Source: Apirhabdus apintestini (GTDB taxonomy: Bacteria; Pseudomonadota; Gammaproteobacteria; Enterobacterales; Enterobacteriaceae). From it: DNA of 64,000 nucleotides. Positions 17,849 to 29,775 of the stretch are shown piece by piece. The stretch's first letter is position 1. Every line of letters starts with the position of its first letter. The translations under genes were made by a program, and so were the position numbers. The notes under the pieces are model-generated. The model worked only from the letters and a program-made list of their open reading frames with translations. It made no database searches and was not told where the DNA came from. The DNA is taken from NCBI GenBank assembly GCA_033977085.1, contig CP138906.1:1426001-1490000 (forward strand). The letters run 5' to 3'.

Positions 17849-18823
17849 ATGGAAAAAGAAACAACCTCAAAAAGCGAATTTATCCCCAGGTTTCAAAACG
17901 CCTTTTACATCCTCGTTATTGGGGTTCCTGGCTAGGAGTTATTGCATTTGCCGGGCTGGCGCTCACGCCGCCCGCGGTGAGGATCCTTTGCTTGGCGCTA
18001 TTGGCCGTGTTGCAGGTAAAGTAGCGAAAAGCGCGCGTCGTCGGGCGCGTATTAACTTATTGTATTGCTTCCCTGAGATGGCGGAACCGCAGCGTGAAGC
18101 GATCATTGATGGAATGTTTACTACGGCGCCGCAGGCGATGGCATTGATGGCTGAGCTTGGCGTGCGAAACCCACAGCGGGTGATGAAACGCGTGCGCTGG
18201 CACGGTAAGCCTATCATTGATGGCTCTGTGCCCAAAACGAGCGCGTAATTTTCCTTGTGCCTCACGGTTGGGCTGTCGATATCCCTGCTATGCTGATGGC
18301 CGCTGGCGGTCAGAAAATGGCAGCGATGTTTCACAATCAGGGTAACATGCTATTTGATTATATCTGGAACCGCGTTCGCCGCCGCTTTGGTGGTCGTATG
18401 CATGCCCGTAATGATGGTATCAAGCCGTTTATTAGCTCGGTGCGACAGGGCTACTGGGGATATTATCTCCCGGATCAGGATCACGGCGCTGAGCATAGCG
18501 AGTTTGTGGATTTTTTCGGCACCTATAAAGCGACGCTGCCCGCTATTGGGCGCCTTATGAAAGTCTGCCGGGCGCGCGTGGTGCCTCTTTTTCCTGTCTA
18601 TAATGGAAAAACACACTGTCTGGATATTTATGTACGCCCGCCGATGGATGATTTAGCGCAGGCGGATGATAATACTATTGCGCGCCGAATGAATGAAGAG
18701 GTTGAGATTTTCGTGGGGCCGCATCCTGAGCAATACACATGGATTTTGAAGCTATTGAAAACGCGGCTTAAGGGAGAAATACAGCCTTATAAGCGAAATG
18801 ATTTGTGGCCTAAGGATAAATAA
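17849..18823 (+). pseudogene. lpxM: Lipid A myristoyltransferase LpxM, three frameshifts
   Basis: LpxM adds the last (myristoyl) chain to lipid A at the inner membrane. The gene begins MEKETTSKSEFIPRF and breaks near 17907 before HPRYWGSWLGVIAFAGLALT; it breaks again near 17980 (AGG[G]ATCC) before DPLLGAIGRVAGK, and again near 18225 before NERVIFLVPHGWAVDIPAML. The acyltransferase core MFHNQGN, IKPFISSVRQGYWGYYLPDQ and FFGTYKATLPAIGRL is intact in the last frame to 18823. If the lesions are real the cell would make penta-acylated lipid A, a less immunogenic form. Confidence 0.88.
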
Positions 18824-18830
18824 CCAGAAC

Positions 18831-18848
18831 GCGCCTCATATGAGGCGC
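18831..18848. terminator. Palindrome after lpxM, possible weak terminator
   Basis: Perfect 18-base palindrome GCGCCTCATATGAGGCGC seven bases after the lpxM stop, without a good T run. It may help end lpxM transcription. Confidence 0.4.
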
Positions 18849-19573
18849 GCTAATTTAATTCTCAAGCGCAGAGAAATATAGAATAAAACGGCGCTGGTTT
18901 ATTTATAATAATCAGACAAGATGTCTGTCTACTTAGAGATTCTGTTAAAGAAGGGGAATAATAAATATTTTTTCCTAAATTCTCTTTTCTGGAAAGTCTT
19001 AGGGTTGCTAATTATTTAAAATAACCACTGGCAGATGTTTTAAGCTGAAACGTTTTCTCTTCCCGGTGAAGAAGACGGCGGCAACTGCATAGATGTCATT
19101 CAAAATGACACTTTGTTCATGCAGTCATATCTATGGCTGCGTTTTAAGCAGTGATTCGCGTTGAATGTCCCATGAAAGAAGATGTTATGAGAAAATTAGT
19201 TAATAATATATTTGAAATACAGAGTGTAAAATACTGGAATACCTTCTCCATGCGGGAGAAATAAACATTTTAGCGCTGAGGTAATAACGTAAAAGATAAC
19301 TTATGCGCGTAACATTTTATATATTTCGAATTCTTTCAGACTGATTAACCTATCATTTATCAGGTAAGCATTTTGATCTGTATTAATGTACGCTAAGCAT
19401 TAATGAGTGAGAGTTTAAATAAGAGAGTTTTATTTGGTATTTTCGCCTGCATTAAGAGGGTGAACTCAGCTTTTCGCTTCAGTATGCGAGGCAGAATTTA
19501 GGAGAAATAATGGTTTTATATATCAGTTTTATCTGTAGATATAAAATTTACCATGCGTGCCAACAATGGAATT
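18849..19573. other. 725-base intergenic region with structured block and two tiny frames
   Basis: No recognisable gene. At 19084-19125 ACTGCAT and ATGCAGT enclose a second perfect stem GTCATT-caa-AATGAC, an RNA-like arrangement. A 25-codon frame at 19187-19264 (MRKLVNNIFEIQSVKYWNTF...) and a 22-codon frame at 19510-19578 (MVLYISFICRYKIYHACQQW...) have usable ribosome-binding sites, the latter a good TAGGAG, but neither resembles a known small protein. In E. coli lpxM and pykA are close neighbours, so this segment is extra. Confidence 0.4.
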
Positions 19574-19600
19574 AAAAACCGTCTGACATTTCAGACGGCG
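19574..19600 (-). terminator. Rho-independent terminator after pykA
   Basis: On the minus strand CCGTCTGA and TCAGACGG form a stem with a very short loop, followed by TTTTTAAT. It lies about 25 bases after the pykA stop. Confidence 0.85.
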
Positions 19601-19625
19601 GATTACGCATGAACGTTATTAGTTT

Positions 19626-21067
19626 CTATTCAACGGTTAATAAACGGACTGTATTGGTACTGCCAATGGTGCTCATTACATCTCCCTGAGTCACGATAAC
19701 ACGATCGCCTGGCATCAGGTAGCCCTTGTCGCGCAGGCGGTTTACTGCATCCTGGGCCGCTGCAACGCCATCGTTTTCGCTATCGAAATAAACGGGGGTG
19801 ACACCGCGGTATAGCGCAGTAAGATTCAGAGTGCGTTCATGTCGTGACATCGCGAAAATCGGGAGGCCGGAACTGATACGCGAAGTCATTAAAGCGGTAC
19901 GTCCGGATTCTGTCATCGTAATAATCGCGGTAACGTCTCGCGTATGATTTGCAGCATACATGGCAGACATTGCAATCGCCTCTTCTACATTATCGAACTG
20001 GATATCAAGGCGGTGCTTAGAGACATTAAGACTGGGGATTTTTTCTGCGCCCAGACAAACGCGCGCCATTGCTGAGACGGTTTCTGAAGGATATTGTCCG
20101 GCGGCAGTTTCCGCTGAAAGCATGACGGCATCTGAACCATCAAGTACGGCGTTGGCCACGTCCATGACCTCTGCGCGCGTGGGCATTGGGTTGGTAATCA
20201 TTGACTCCATCATCTGCGTGGCGGTAATCACTGCGCGGTTCAGACGTCTTGCGCGCCGGATAAGGTTTTTTGTATACCCACCAGTTCTGGATCGCCAATT
20301 TCTACGCCCAGGTCGCCGCGGGCGACCATCACCACATCCGATGCGAGAATAATATCGTCCATAGCCTCATCGCTGGCGACGGCTTCGGCTCGTTCAACCT
20401 TGGCGACAATATGCGCATCGCAGCCGGCATCGCGGGCGAGTCGGCGAGCGTAATTAAGATCTTCACCACAGCGTGGGAAGGAAACGGCCAGATAGTCCAC
20501 GCCTATTTTCGCTGCAGTAAGAATATCGGCTTTATCTTTTTCAGTCAGCGCCTCGGCAGAAAGACCGCCGCCAAGTTTATTAATCCCTTTATTATTAGAA
20601 AGCGGACCGCCGACGGTGACTTCGGTAAATACCTTCATCCCCTGAACGTCAAGCACCTTTAACTGAACGCGCCCATCGTCAAGGAGTAAAATATCGCCGG
20701 GTACGACATCTGCAGGTAACCCTTTGTAATCAATACCAACCTTTTCTTTATCGCCTTCACCTTTTTCAAGATTGGCATCCAGCAAAAATTTATCGCCAAT
20801 GTTTAAAAAGACTTTCCCTTCTTTAAATGTGGATACCCGAATTTTTGGTCCTTGAAGATCGCCTAAGATAGCAACGTGGCGACCTAATTTTGCCGCGATT
20901 TCACGAACTTTGTTTGCCCGAGCGAGATGGTCTTCGGCTGAACCGTGTGAAAAGTTCATACGAACCACATTAGCGCCTGCGGCAATAACCTTTTCAAGGT
21001 TATTATCGCGATCGGTCGCCGGGCCGAGGGTGGTTACGATTTTCGTTCTGCGTAGCCGTCTTGACAT
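19626..21067 (-). pseudogene. pykA: Pyruvate kinase II, one frameshift
   Basis: Makes pyruvate and ATP from phosphoenolpyruvate and ADP. The start at 21067 gives MSRRLRRTKIVTTLGPATDR; substrate residues are seen in VVRMNFSHGSAEDH, the Lys site in HIVAKVERAEAV, and the metal site MVARGDLGVEIG. After VGIQKTL one base is missing near 20263 (ACCTTATCCGG) and the protein continues in another frame, IRRARRLNRAVITATQMMES, to the stop at 19626. Both parts are highly conserved and total the usual 480 residues. In E. coli a second isozyme, PykF, exists elsewhere. Confidence 0.9.
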
Positions 21068-21180
21068 TGAATACTCCATTGGCTGAAACATTTCAGGCGT
21101 GTGGGAAGAGGCGTATATGAATAGTGCCCCACGACTTACTGACAAGGTAACTTAACGTATGCATGAGTTACAGTTTTTCT

Positions 21181-21330
21181 ATCAAAGCGCGATTCAGCAA
21201 GCGCTTCTTTGACTCGCTTCAAGTTATTCCTGAATTATTATCAGTGCGTCTTACGAGACGTGATCGAGCTAATATTCTTGCCCGGTCTCGTGGCTAAGTG
21301 AAAGGGCCGATCGTTTCATTAAAGGTAAAC
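21181..21330 (-). pseudogene. hexR: Remnant of the HexR regulator
   Basis: On the minus strand 21181-21227 reads NLKRVKEALAESRFD, matching the conserved C-terminus of HexR, the RpiR-type repressor that controls zwf, edd-eda and other central-carbon genes. Further upstream, to about 21330, another short piece (SALSLSHETGQEY) resembles the segment before the C-terminus but is interrupted by stops. The remaining about 200 residues, including the helix-turn-helix, are gone: only about 230 bases remain before zwf. The position between pykA and zwf is the normal hexR site. The first match is strong; the outer limits are uncertain. Confidence 0.6.
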
Positions 21331-21565
21331 TGGGCAGGGCAGATATTAACGAAATCGCTACAAAGACGGTATTATGCGCGAGCATAATGACGGGTGGAAA
21401 CACGTTATAAAGTATACAAAGACGGCGCCCGTGCGCCAGAATCTCGGTTTCTGTACCAAACGGCACGCGCTGTATTCCGATTCTGATACAAAATGAAGTA
21501 CAGTGCTGCCAACAAAATGATAATTCAGCCCGGGGAATCGGGGCTGTGGCAACGAGGAGAATAAC

Positions 21566-23039
21566 ATGGCGCAAACGCAAACCTCGCAGGCGTGCGATCT
21601 GGTCATTTTTGGCGCAAAGGGCGATCTTGCGCGTCGGAAATTGCTGCCTTCATTGTACCAGCTTGAAAAAGCCGGCCAAATCCATCCTGACACGCGCATC
21701 ATTGGCGTCGGGCGCGCCGAATGGGATAAAAAACGTACACCGGCGTAATACGGGAAGCGTTGGAAACCTTTATGAAGGAGGAAATTGACGAAGCGCTGTG
21801 GGATAAACTTAGCGCACGGCTTGATTTCTGTAATCTGGATGTAAACGACAAAGCGGGTTTTGTTCGCCTTGGAAAACTGTTAGATCAAAAAAATCGCGTA
21901 ACAATCAACTACTTTGCTATGCCGCCCAGCACCTTTGGAGCCATTTGCAAAGGGCTGGGGAGTGCGAAATTAAATACCAAACCCGCGCGGGTGGTTATGG
22001 AAAAACCGCTGGGTACTTCGCTTGAAACCTCACAAGAAATTAACGATCAGGTAGGGGAGTTTTTTGACGAAACTCAGGTGTACCGCATCGATCACTATTT
22101 GGGTAAAGAAACGGTATTGAATCTCCTGGCGCTGCGGTTTGCAAACTCACTGTTTGTCAATAATTGGGACAATCGCACAATCGATCACGTTGAGATTACC
22201 GTTGCGGAAGAAGTCGGTATTGAAGGGCGGTGGGGCTATTTCGACCAGGCGGGCCAAATGCGCGATATGGTACAGAACCACTTGCTACAAATACTTTGTA
22301 TGATTGCTATGGCACCGCCGTCAGATTTAACCGCCGATCATATCCGCGATGAGAAGGTTAAAGTGCTACAGGCATTACGGCGCATTGATCGCGCTAATGT
22401 GCGGGAAAAAACGGTTCGTGGTCAATATACTTCCGGCTTTGCGCAGGGGAAAAAGTGCCGGGCTATCTTGAAGAGGAAGGGGCAAATAAGAGCAGTAGTA
22501 CGGAAACATTTGTCGCGATTCGCGTCGATATTGATAATTGGCGCTGGGCCGGAGTTCCATTCTATTTGCGCACGGGAAAACGCCTGCCCGCTAAATGTTC
22601 GGAAGTCGTGGTGTATTTTAAAAGCCCGGCGTTAAACCTGTTTAAAGAATCATGGACCGATTTGCCGAATAATAAGTTGACTATTCGTCTGCAGCCAGAT
22701 GAAGGCGTGGATATTCAGATCCTGAACAAAGTGCCAGGCCTTGACCATAAACATAATTTGCAAACTACAAAGCTCGATCTGAGCTATTCAGAAACCTTTA
22801 ATCAAACGCATCTGGCTGATGCATACGAGCGCCTGCTGCTGGAAACAATGCGCGGTATTCAGGCGCTATTCGTGCGCCGGGATGAAGTAGAGGCCGCGTG
22901 GAAATGGGTTGATTCTATTACCGAAGCCTGGGCGGCCGATAACGATGCGCCTAAACCTTACCAGGCTGGCACCTGGGGGCCGGTTGCTTCTGTGGCGATG
23001 ATTACCCGTGACGGACGCTCGTGGAATGAATTTGAGTAA
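21566..23039 (+). pseudogene. zwf: Glucose-6-phosphate dehydrogenase, two frameshifts
   Basis: First enzyme of the oxidative pentose-phosphate pathway and of the Entner-Doudoroff route; makes NADPH. MAQTQTSQACDLVIFGAKGD carries the nucleotide-binding loop GAKGDLARRK. One base is missing near 21734 (AAAAAACG), after which translation would resume at REALETFMKEEIDEALWDKL. The active-site motif RIDHYLGKE is intact. A second missing A near 22452 (GGGAAAAAGTG) separates FAQGKK from VPGYLEEEGANKSSS. The C-terminal part is intact to 23039. Two added bases restore about 491 residues. Confidence 0.9.
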
Positions 23040-23129
23040 CAGATAACCCTCTGGTATGTGATTTAACAATCATTATTTTACCGGTAACATGATCTGATTC
23101 ACCCATTCGCTAATTTTTTTCTATTAAAG

Positions 23130-23160
23130 CCTCGCATTGATTCACCGGCGAGGTTTTTTT
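23130..23160 (+). terminator. Rho-independent terminator after zwf
   Basis: CCTCGC and GCGAGG pair around a 12-base loop, followed by eight T. It separates zwf from edd. Confidence 0.8.
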
Positions 23161-23271
23161 ATTACACTAGCTGAAGCGATTCTGCTTCTGGTATAAAAGC
23201 ATTCAGAGGTAGGTGGTAAGATTTTTATAACCTGGATTTTTGGCGGGTAGCATAAATTATAAGGAGCTTTT

Positions 23272-25082
23272 ATGAACTCAATATTGTTACGCGTAACAAA
23301 CCGTATTATTGAACGTTCGCGCGCAACGCGGAAAGCCTACCTGGCAAGAATTGAGGCGGCCAAGGGTAATACCGTACACCGTGCGGAACTGGCCTGCGGC
23401 AATTTGGCTCACGGTTTTGCCGCCTGCCAGCAGGAAGATAAAGCGGGGCTGAAAAGCATGCTGCGCAATAATATCGGTATCATTACGGCTTATAACGATA
23501 TGCTATCTGCGCATCAGCCTTATGAAAACTATCCCGGCTTAATCCGTGAAGCGCTGCATTCAGTTGGCGCAATTGGTCAGGTGGCCGGGGAGTGCCGGCA
23601 ATGTGCGACGGCGTGACGCAGGGGCAAGACGGCATGGAGCTATCGCTGCTGAGCCGTGAAGTGATTGCCATGTCTGCGGCCATTGGACTATCTCATAATA
23701 TGTTTGACGGCGCGCTTTATCTCGGCGTATGCGACAAAATAGTCCCTGGGCTCATGATGGCGGCGCTTTCTTTTGGCCATCTTCCCGCCGTGTTTATTCC
23801 ATCTGGCCCCATGACCAGCGGATTGCCAAACAAAGAAAAAGTACGTATCCGACAACTTTATGCCGAGGGCAAAGTTGACCGACGGGCGCTACTGGACGCA
23901 GAAGCCGCCTCCTATCATGAACCCGGTACCTGTACGTTTTACGGCACTGCGAATACCAATCAAATGGTGATTGAGTTTATGGGAATGCAGCTTCCCGGCT
24001 CCTCATTCATACATCCGGGAACCCCGTTACGCGAAGCCTTAACCGCCGCCGCGGCGCGTCAGGTTACCCGTCTAACGGGGAATGGCACAGAATGGATGCC
24101 ATCCGGTAAGCTGTTTGACGAGAAGGTCGTTGTCAATGGCATGGTGGCTTTACTGGCAACCGGCGGGTCGACGAACCATACGATGCATTTGGTCGCGATG
24201 GCGCGGGCGGCCGGCATTGTGATTAATTGGGATGACTTTTCTGAACTGTCAGAGGCAGTGCCGCTATTAGCGCGTCTGTACCCGAACGGACCAGCGGATA
24301 TCAATTACTTCCAGGCGGCTGGTGGCGTACCGATATTAATGCGCGAACTGCTGCAAGGCGGCCTGTTGCATGAAGACGTGAATACCGTTGTTGGTTTTGG
24401 TTTACGGCGTTATACCAAAGAGCCGTGGTTAAATAACGGTGTACTGGACTGGCGCGAAGGCTCAGAAAAATCGCTGGATGAAGACGTTATTGCATCACTG
24501 AAGACGCCGTTTTCACCGCATGGGGGAACAAAAGTACTCAGTGGTAATCTGGGGCGTGCAGTGATGAAAACGTCTGCGGTGCCAGTGGAGAACCAGATTA
24601 TCGAGGCGCCCGCCGTCGTATTTGAAAGCCAGCATGATGTGGTACCTGCGTTCGAAGCCGGTCTGCTCGACCGTGACTGTGTGGTGGTAGTGCGTCATCA
24701 AGGACCAAAAGCGAACGGTATGCCGGAATTGCATAAACTGATGCCGCCGCTTGGTGTATTATTGGACCGTTGTTTCAAAATTGCATTAGTTACCGATGGC
24801 CGCCTGTCTGGCGCTTCGGGCAAAGTGCCTTCCGCTATTCACGTCACGCCGGAGGCCTATGATAATGGGCTGCTGGCGAAAGTACGCGATGGCGATATTA
24901 TTCGCGTTAACGGGCAGACTGGAGAGCTGGCGTTACTGGTTGATGACGCTGAACTTGCCGCGCGTGACGCTTATCATCCGGATCTGAGCGCGCAGCGCTC
25001 GGGAACGGGGCGAGAGTTGTTCAGCGCGCTGCGTGAAGAACTGTCCGGCGCGGAGCAGGGGGCGACCTGTATTACTTTTTAA
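23272..25082 (+). pseudogene. edd: 6-phosphogluconate dehydratase, one frameshift
   Basis: Converts 6-phosphogluconate to KDPG in the Entner-Doudoroff pathway; an iron-sulfur enzyme of the IlvD/Edd family. It starts MNSILLRVTNRIIERSRATR after AAGGAG. One G is missing from the G run near 23589 after GQVAG, so the frame stops early; the continuation GVPAMCDGVTQGQDGMELSL holds one cluster cysteine. Further conserved pieces are GTCTFYGTANTNQM, TGGSTNHTMHLVA and TDGRLSGASGKVPSAIHV. The second frame runs without damage to 25082. A single base would restore the protein. Confidence 0.9.
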
Positions 25083-25131
25083 ATTTCGTCCAGGCGAAAT
25101 GACGGATATATTGTTACGGGAGAACATCTCT

Positions 25132-25773
25132 GATGAAAAACTGGAAAACAAGCGCAGAACAGATCCTGAAATCCGGCCCGGTAGTACCGGTTATCGTGGT
25201 AAAAAACTGGAACATGCGGTGCCGATGGCAAAAGCGCTGATCGCTGGTGGAGTCCGAGTGCTGGAGGTGACATTGCGCACCGATTGCGCGCTGGAGGCGA
25301 TTCGGCTGATCGCTAAAGAGGTGCCTGAAGCTATCGTTGGCGCAGGCACGGTCATTAACCCGCAGCAACTTGCACAAGTGGCCGAAGCGGGGGCACAGTT
25401 CGCTATTAGCCCTGGGTTGACTGAACCGCTGCTAAAAGCGGCGGTTGAGGGAAGCATTCCACTGATCCCCGGCATTAGCACCGTGTCAGAAGCTGATGAC
25501 CGGGATGGATTATGGGCTGCGCGAATTTAAGTTTTTCCTGCGGAGGCTAATGGCGGTGTGAAAGCGCTGCAGGCAATTGCCGGGCCATTCCCGCAGGTTC
25601 GCTTCTGCCCGACAGGCGGGATTTCACCTGCCAACTATCGCGACTACCTGGCACTGAGCAGCGTACTGTGCATTGGCGGCTCCTGGCTAGTGCCAGTGGA
25701 TGCTCTGGAATCCGGGGATTACAGCCGTATTACGCAGTTAGCTAAAGAAGCAGTTGAACGCGCTGAAAATTAA
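25132..25773 (+). pseudogene. eda: KDPG aldolase, three frameshifts
   Basis: Splits KDPG into pyruvate and glyceraldehyde 3-phosphate. It begins MKNWKTSAEQILKSGPVVPV; one A of a seven-A run is missing at 25201-25206, before KLEHAVPMAKALIAGGVRVL. An extra A near 25488 turns GAGCTG into GAAGCTG and shifts the frame after ISTVSE; a missing C near 25541 shifts it again before ANGGVKALQAIAG, which in the corrected frame is preceded by EFKFFPAE with the Schiff-base lysine. The C-terminus CPTGGISPANYRDYLALSSV is conserved. Edd and Eda damage together removes the pathway, if real. Confidence 0.88.
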
Positions 25774-25813
25774 TGTCTTTTAAGGGCAGATAACTCTTCG
25801 CTGTTGATAACGG

Positions 25814-25853
25814 AAATGGCGTTTAGCGAGCGATAGGCCAAACGCCATTTTAC
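25814..25853 (+). terminator. Terminator after eda
   Basis: AAATGGCGTTT pairs with AAACGCCATTT across a 16-base loop, with a short T-rich end, 40 bases after the eda stop. Confidence 0.7.
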
Positions 25854-26202
25854 TTTGTAAAAGCTGTCCGTAAGCTTAGATTCGGTTAGCGAGAAGGCAG
25901 TAGAGCGTGCCTTGTAAAACATCATACCCGCAGGCGTCGACCCGCGCCGCCCTCTGAGGCGCTCTATCGCTAACTAAAAAACACGCGCAGTGAGCGTGAC
26001 GCTGGATACCAATATCCTAATATGAATCGGATTTTATTTGTCCTTATACGACACAATCATTCCGACTTCTGTCTCAGTGAATATAGACCCTTCCCATATC
26101 GCGCCAGCCGGCTCCCTGTCTGACATAAGATATTTTAACCGGCCGTTTGCTGATGAGGCCGCGCACTGTGAGTGCGCGGCTAGAGTGACGGGAATGGCTC
26201 AG
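25854..26202. other. Intergenic region between eda and yobB
   Basis: No gene seen. A GC-rich inverted repeat CCGCGCACT-gtg-AGTGCGCGG near 26160-26180 is just past the yobB stop and may end its transcript, although no T run follows on the minus strand. purT and other genes found after eda in E. coli are absent. Confidence 0.5.
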
Positions 26203-26753
26203 TCAGCGCACAGGTATAACCTCACCCTGCCAACCATTTCGTGAATGAAGCCTGCCAATGACCAATAACTCCCCGGCTTCAGCGCGCACTACCAGCTGCC
26301 CAAATTCATCCCAGCAGGCGCTTCGCCCGACGCAGCGCGGTGAATCGCTTTCATTAATCTGATTTGCCATTAACACGGGCATATTGTATTTGTGCGCCCA
26401 ATGTTGCAGATACATAACGTCATTTTGCCAGCTAGTTTCAGAAATGCGATGTCCGGTGACGTACAGATCTGCGCCCAAAAGCGCCGCGCTACGCGGCAGC
26501 GATTCATCGTTGCAGGCCGTATGCACTGCCATTGCAAAACTTCGCCCACGCTGACCTAAAACCGAGGTGCCGGGAATGGGGGAGCACCAGTCAGCGTGTG
26601 CCCCTCGGGGGCTTAAACAGGAAATACGCTTATTGTCAGGCATAAAACTGAGCGCGCCGGCGGGTTGGTGTTACCAACGGTGCAAAACTGATCCACCCCA
26701 GCGGTTGAAAACTGATCCAGGGTTAATCTGCTCCTCTGAATACAGGGGAGCTT

Positions 26754-27772
<1,019 letters not shown>

Positions 27773-27776
<4 letters not shown>

Positions 27777-28555
27777 TGGTCGAACTACAACATCAACGGC
27801 TGATGGTGCTTGCTGAACGAGCCCAGCTGGACAGCCTTATCGGCGCGGCGCCGGCACTGTCGCAACAGGCAGTGGATCAGGAATGGAGCTATATGGACTT
27901 CCTGGAGCACCTGCTACATGAGGAGAAACTGGCCCGGCATCAGCGTAAACAGGCGATGTACACGCGGATGGCAGCCTTCCCGGCGGTGAAGACGTTCGAG
28001 GAATACGACTTCACCTTCGCCACCGGCGCACCTCAGAAGCAAATCCAGTCGCTGCGTTCCCTGAGCTTCATCGAACGTAACGAAAACATCGTGTTGCTGG
28101 GCCCCTCGGGCGTGGGGAAAACACATCTGGCGATAGCCATGGGCTACGAGGCAGTACGGGCGGGCATCAAGGTTCGCTTCACAACAGCAGCGGACCTGCT
28201 GTTACAGCTGTCGACTTCCCAGCGTCAGGGGCGTTACAAAACGACACTCAATCGCGGTGTCATGGCCCCCAAACTGCTCATCATCGACGAAATAGGCTAT
28301 CTGCCGTTCAGCCAGGAAGAGGCAAAGCTGTTCTTCCAGGTCATTGCCAAACGTTACGAAAAGAGCGCGATGATCCTGACCTCTAACCTGCCGTTCGGGC
28401 AGTGGGACCAGACGTTCGCGGGTGATGCAGCCCTGACATCGGCAATGCTGGACCGGATCTTACATCACTCACACGTAGTCCAGATAAAAGGAGAGAGCTA
28501 TCGACTGAAGCAGAAACGAAAGGCCGGGGTTATAGCGGAAGCTAATCCTGAGTAA
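27773..28555 (+). CDS. istB: IS21 helper ATPase IstB, copy 1
   Basis: AAA+ ATPase that helps IstA choose and capture targets. 260 residues from ATG 27773. Walker A GPSGVGKTH is near residues 105-113 and Walker B LLIIDEIGYLP near 165-175. The frame is open and matches copy 2 except for a few residues (AERAQL against AEQLQL), where GAACGAGCCC replaces GAACAGCTCC. In this copy it is also the tail of a fused IstA-IstB frame because the istA stop is shifted. Confidence 0.85.
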
Positions 28556-29024
28556 GCAAGGTGGATCAATATTAGACCGTTGGTGGTGACGGTAAGTGGA
28601 TCACTTTTTACCCGTTGTTGACAGTTGGCCGCAGGCATCTTTGTGCACCAGCCCGACGACAATAGTCATTGCGTGCTTAACCGCTGCCTGCTGTAGCGGT
28701 GCCAGTAGAGGGGAGTGGAGTACATTCTCACAGCATTCCCGCATATCGTCGCCGTGTAATGACGCTTCAGGAAAGATGAGTAAGTCGACGCTCTCGCTGG
28801 CAGCACGCTCAATAAAATCGAGGTGGGGAACGATATTGGCACCTATCCCCCAGAACGAGTGGCGTATTGTGCAGCAGCAATATTCCATAACAACATAACG
28901 ACGTCCTTCTATCTTACACGTTGTGCGCGCATAAATGCCCAAAGCATGAATGGGTCGCTTTGGTGTGATGGTTTTAAAATGAGGAATTGCTTATTCCTGT
29001 CGTCGGTGATGAAACCTGCTGTTG

Positions 29025-29255
29025 TTATTTTGACTTTGGCTCATAGGGAAGACGAGACAAACTCACGGACACTAGCCGATGCTCGGCGAGCCGTTCCCGA
29101 AACCATGACCGCAGCGCTTCTGGTTGTTCTCGCTCAACCGCTTCAGCGACGACGGGCATATTATAGCGTTCTTTGAAAGCAACGCCTGCGGCGGCCAGAT
29201 CAACATTGATTTTATCCATTTCGTCCTGGGGTAATAATGCAAGATTATGATTCAT
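29025..29255 (-). CDS. holE: DNA polymerase III theta subunit
   Basis: Small subunit that binds the epsilon proofreading subunit in the polymerase III core. 76 residues, full length. MNHNLALLPQDEMDKINVDL, then AAGVAFKERYNMPVVAEAVE and SWFRERLAEHRLVSVSLSRL are near-identical to the family. It lies between yobB and yobA as in E. coli, on the minus strand, divergent from copC. No lesion. Confidence 0.96.
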   Translation of the reverse strand: MNHNLALLPQDEMDKINVDLAAAGVAFKERYNMPVVAEAVEREQPEALRSWFRERLAEHRLVSVSLSRLPYEPKSK

Positions 29256-29406
29256 TCTGGCCTCCGTAATTCAGTAGCAAAACGTTACTGTTTACCATCA
29301 AAAATAACAAGTGTTTATGTCATCGAACGCCGTGATATCGCTGGATTTGTACTGTTTGACGGAGTTATGCTTTGTGGGTGATTGATAATAAAAAGGAATG
29401 TTTTAG

Positions 29407-29774
29407 ATGAAAATGTGTAAAAAAGCGCTACTTGCTTTTAGCCTGTTTTTGGGGGGATTCCGAGTGTGGCGCTGGCGCATGCCCATTTAGTAACTCAGCG
29501 GCCGGCGGCCGATAGCGTAGTAACCTCGGAAACTGATCGTCTGACATTAATTTTCTCCGAAGGTGTAGAGCGCGCTTTTAGCGGGGTCATTATTACAGGG
29601 GCCGGGCAGAAAGAAATTAGTACTGGAGCGTTAATCGTTTCCGGGGAACATCATACGCATGTTCAGGTACCTCTAAAGGCGAAGCTTGCGCCTGGTCAGT
29701 ATCAGGTTGCCTGGCGCGTGGTGTCCGTGGACGGACATAAAACCCAGGGGCAGTACCACTTCAGTATAAAATAA
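29407..29774 (+). pseudogene. yobA: CopC-like periplasmic protein YobA, signal-peptide frameshift
   Basis: Periplasmic copper-binding CopC-family protein, partner of CopD. It starts MKMCKKALLAFSLFLGG and loses frame in the six-G run near 29455; in the next frame the cleavage region and mature start read SVALAHAHLVTQRPAADSVV. His residues in AHAHL and the DGHK motif of VVSVDGHKTQGQYHFS are typical copper ligands. A GTG-initiated frame (29466) would lack the signal peptide. One base restores the protein. It runs two bases ahead of copD. Confidence 0.87.
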
Positions 29775-29775
29775 T

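Noticed and set aside
26038..26244. 68-codon frame between eda and yobB
   Set aside because: Lies partly over the end of yobB on the other strand and has no protein-like signature.
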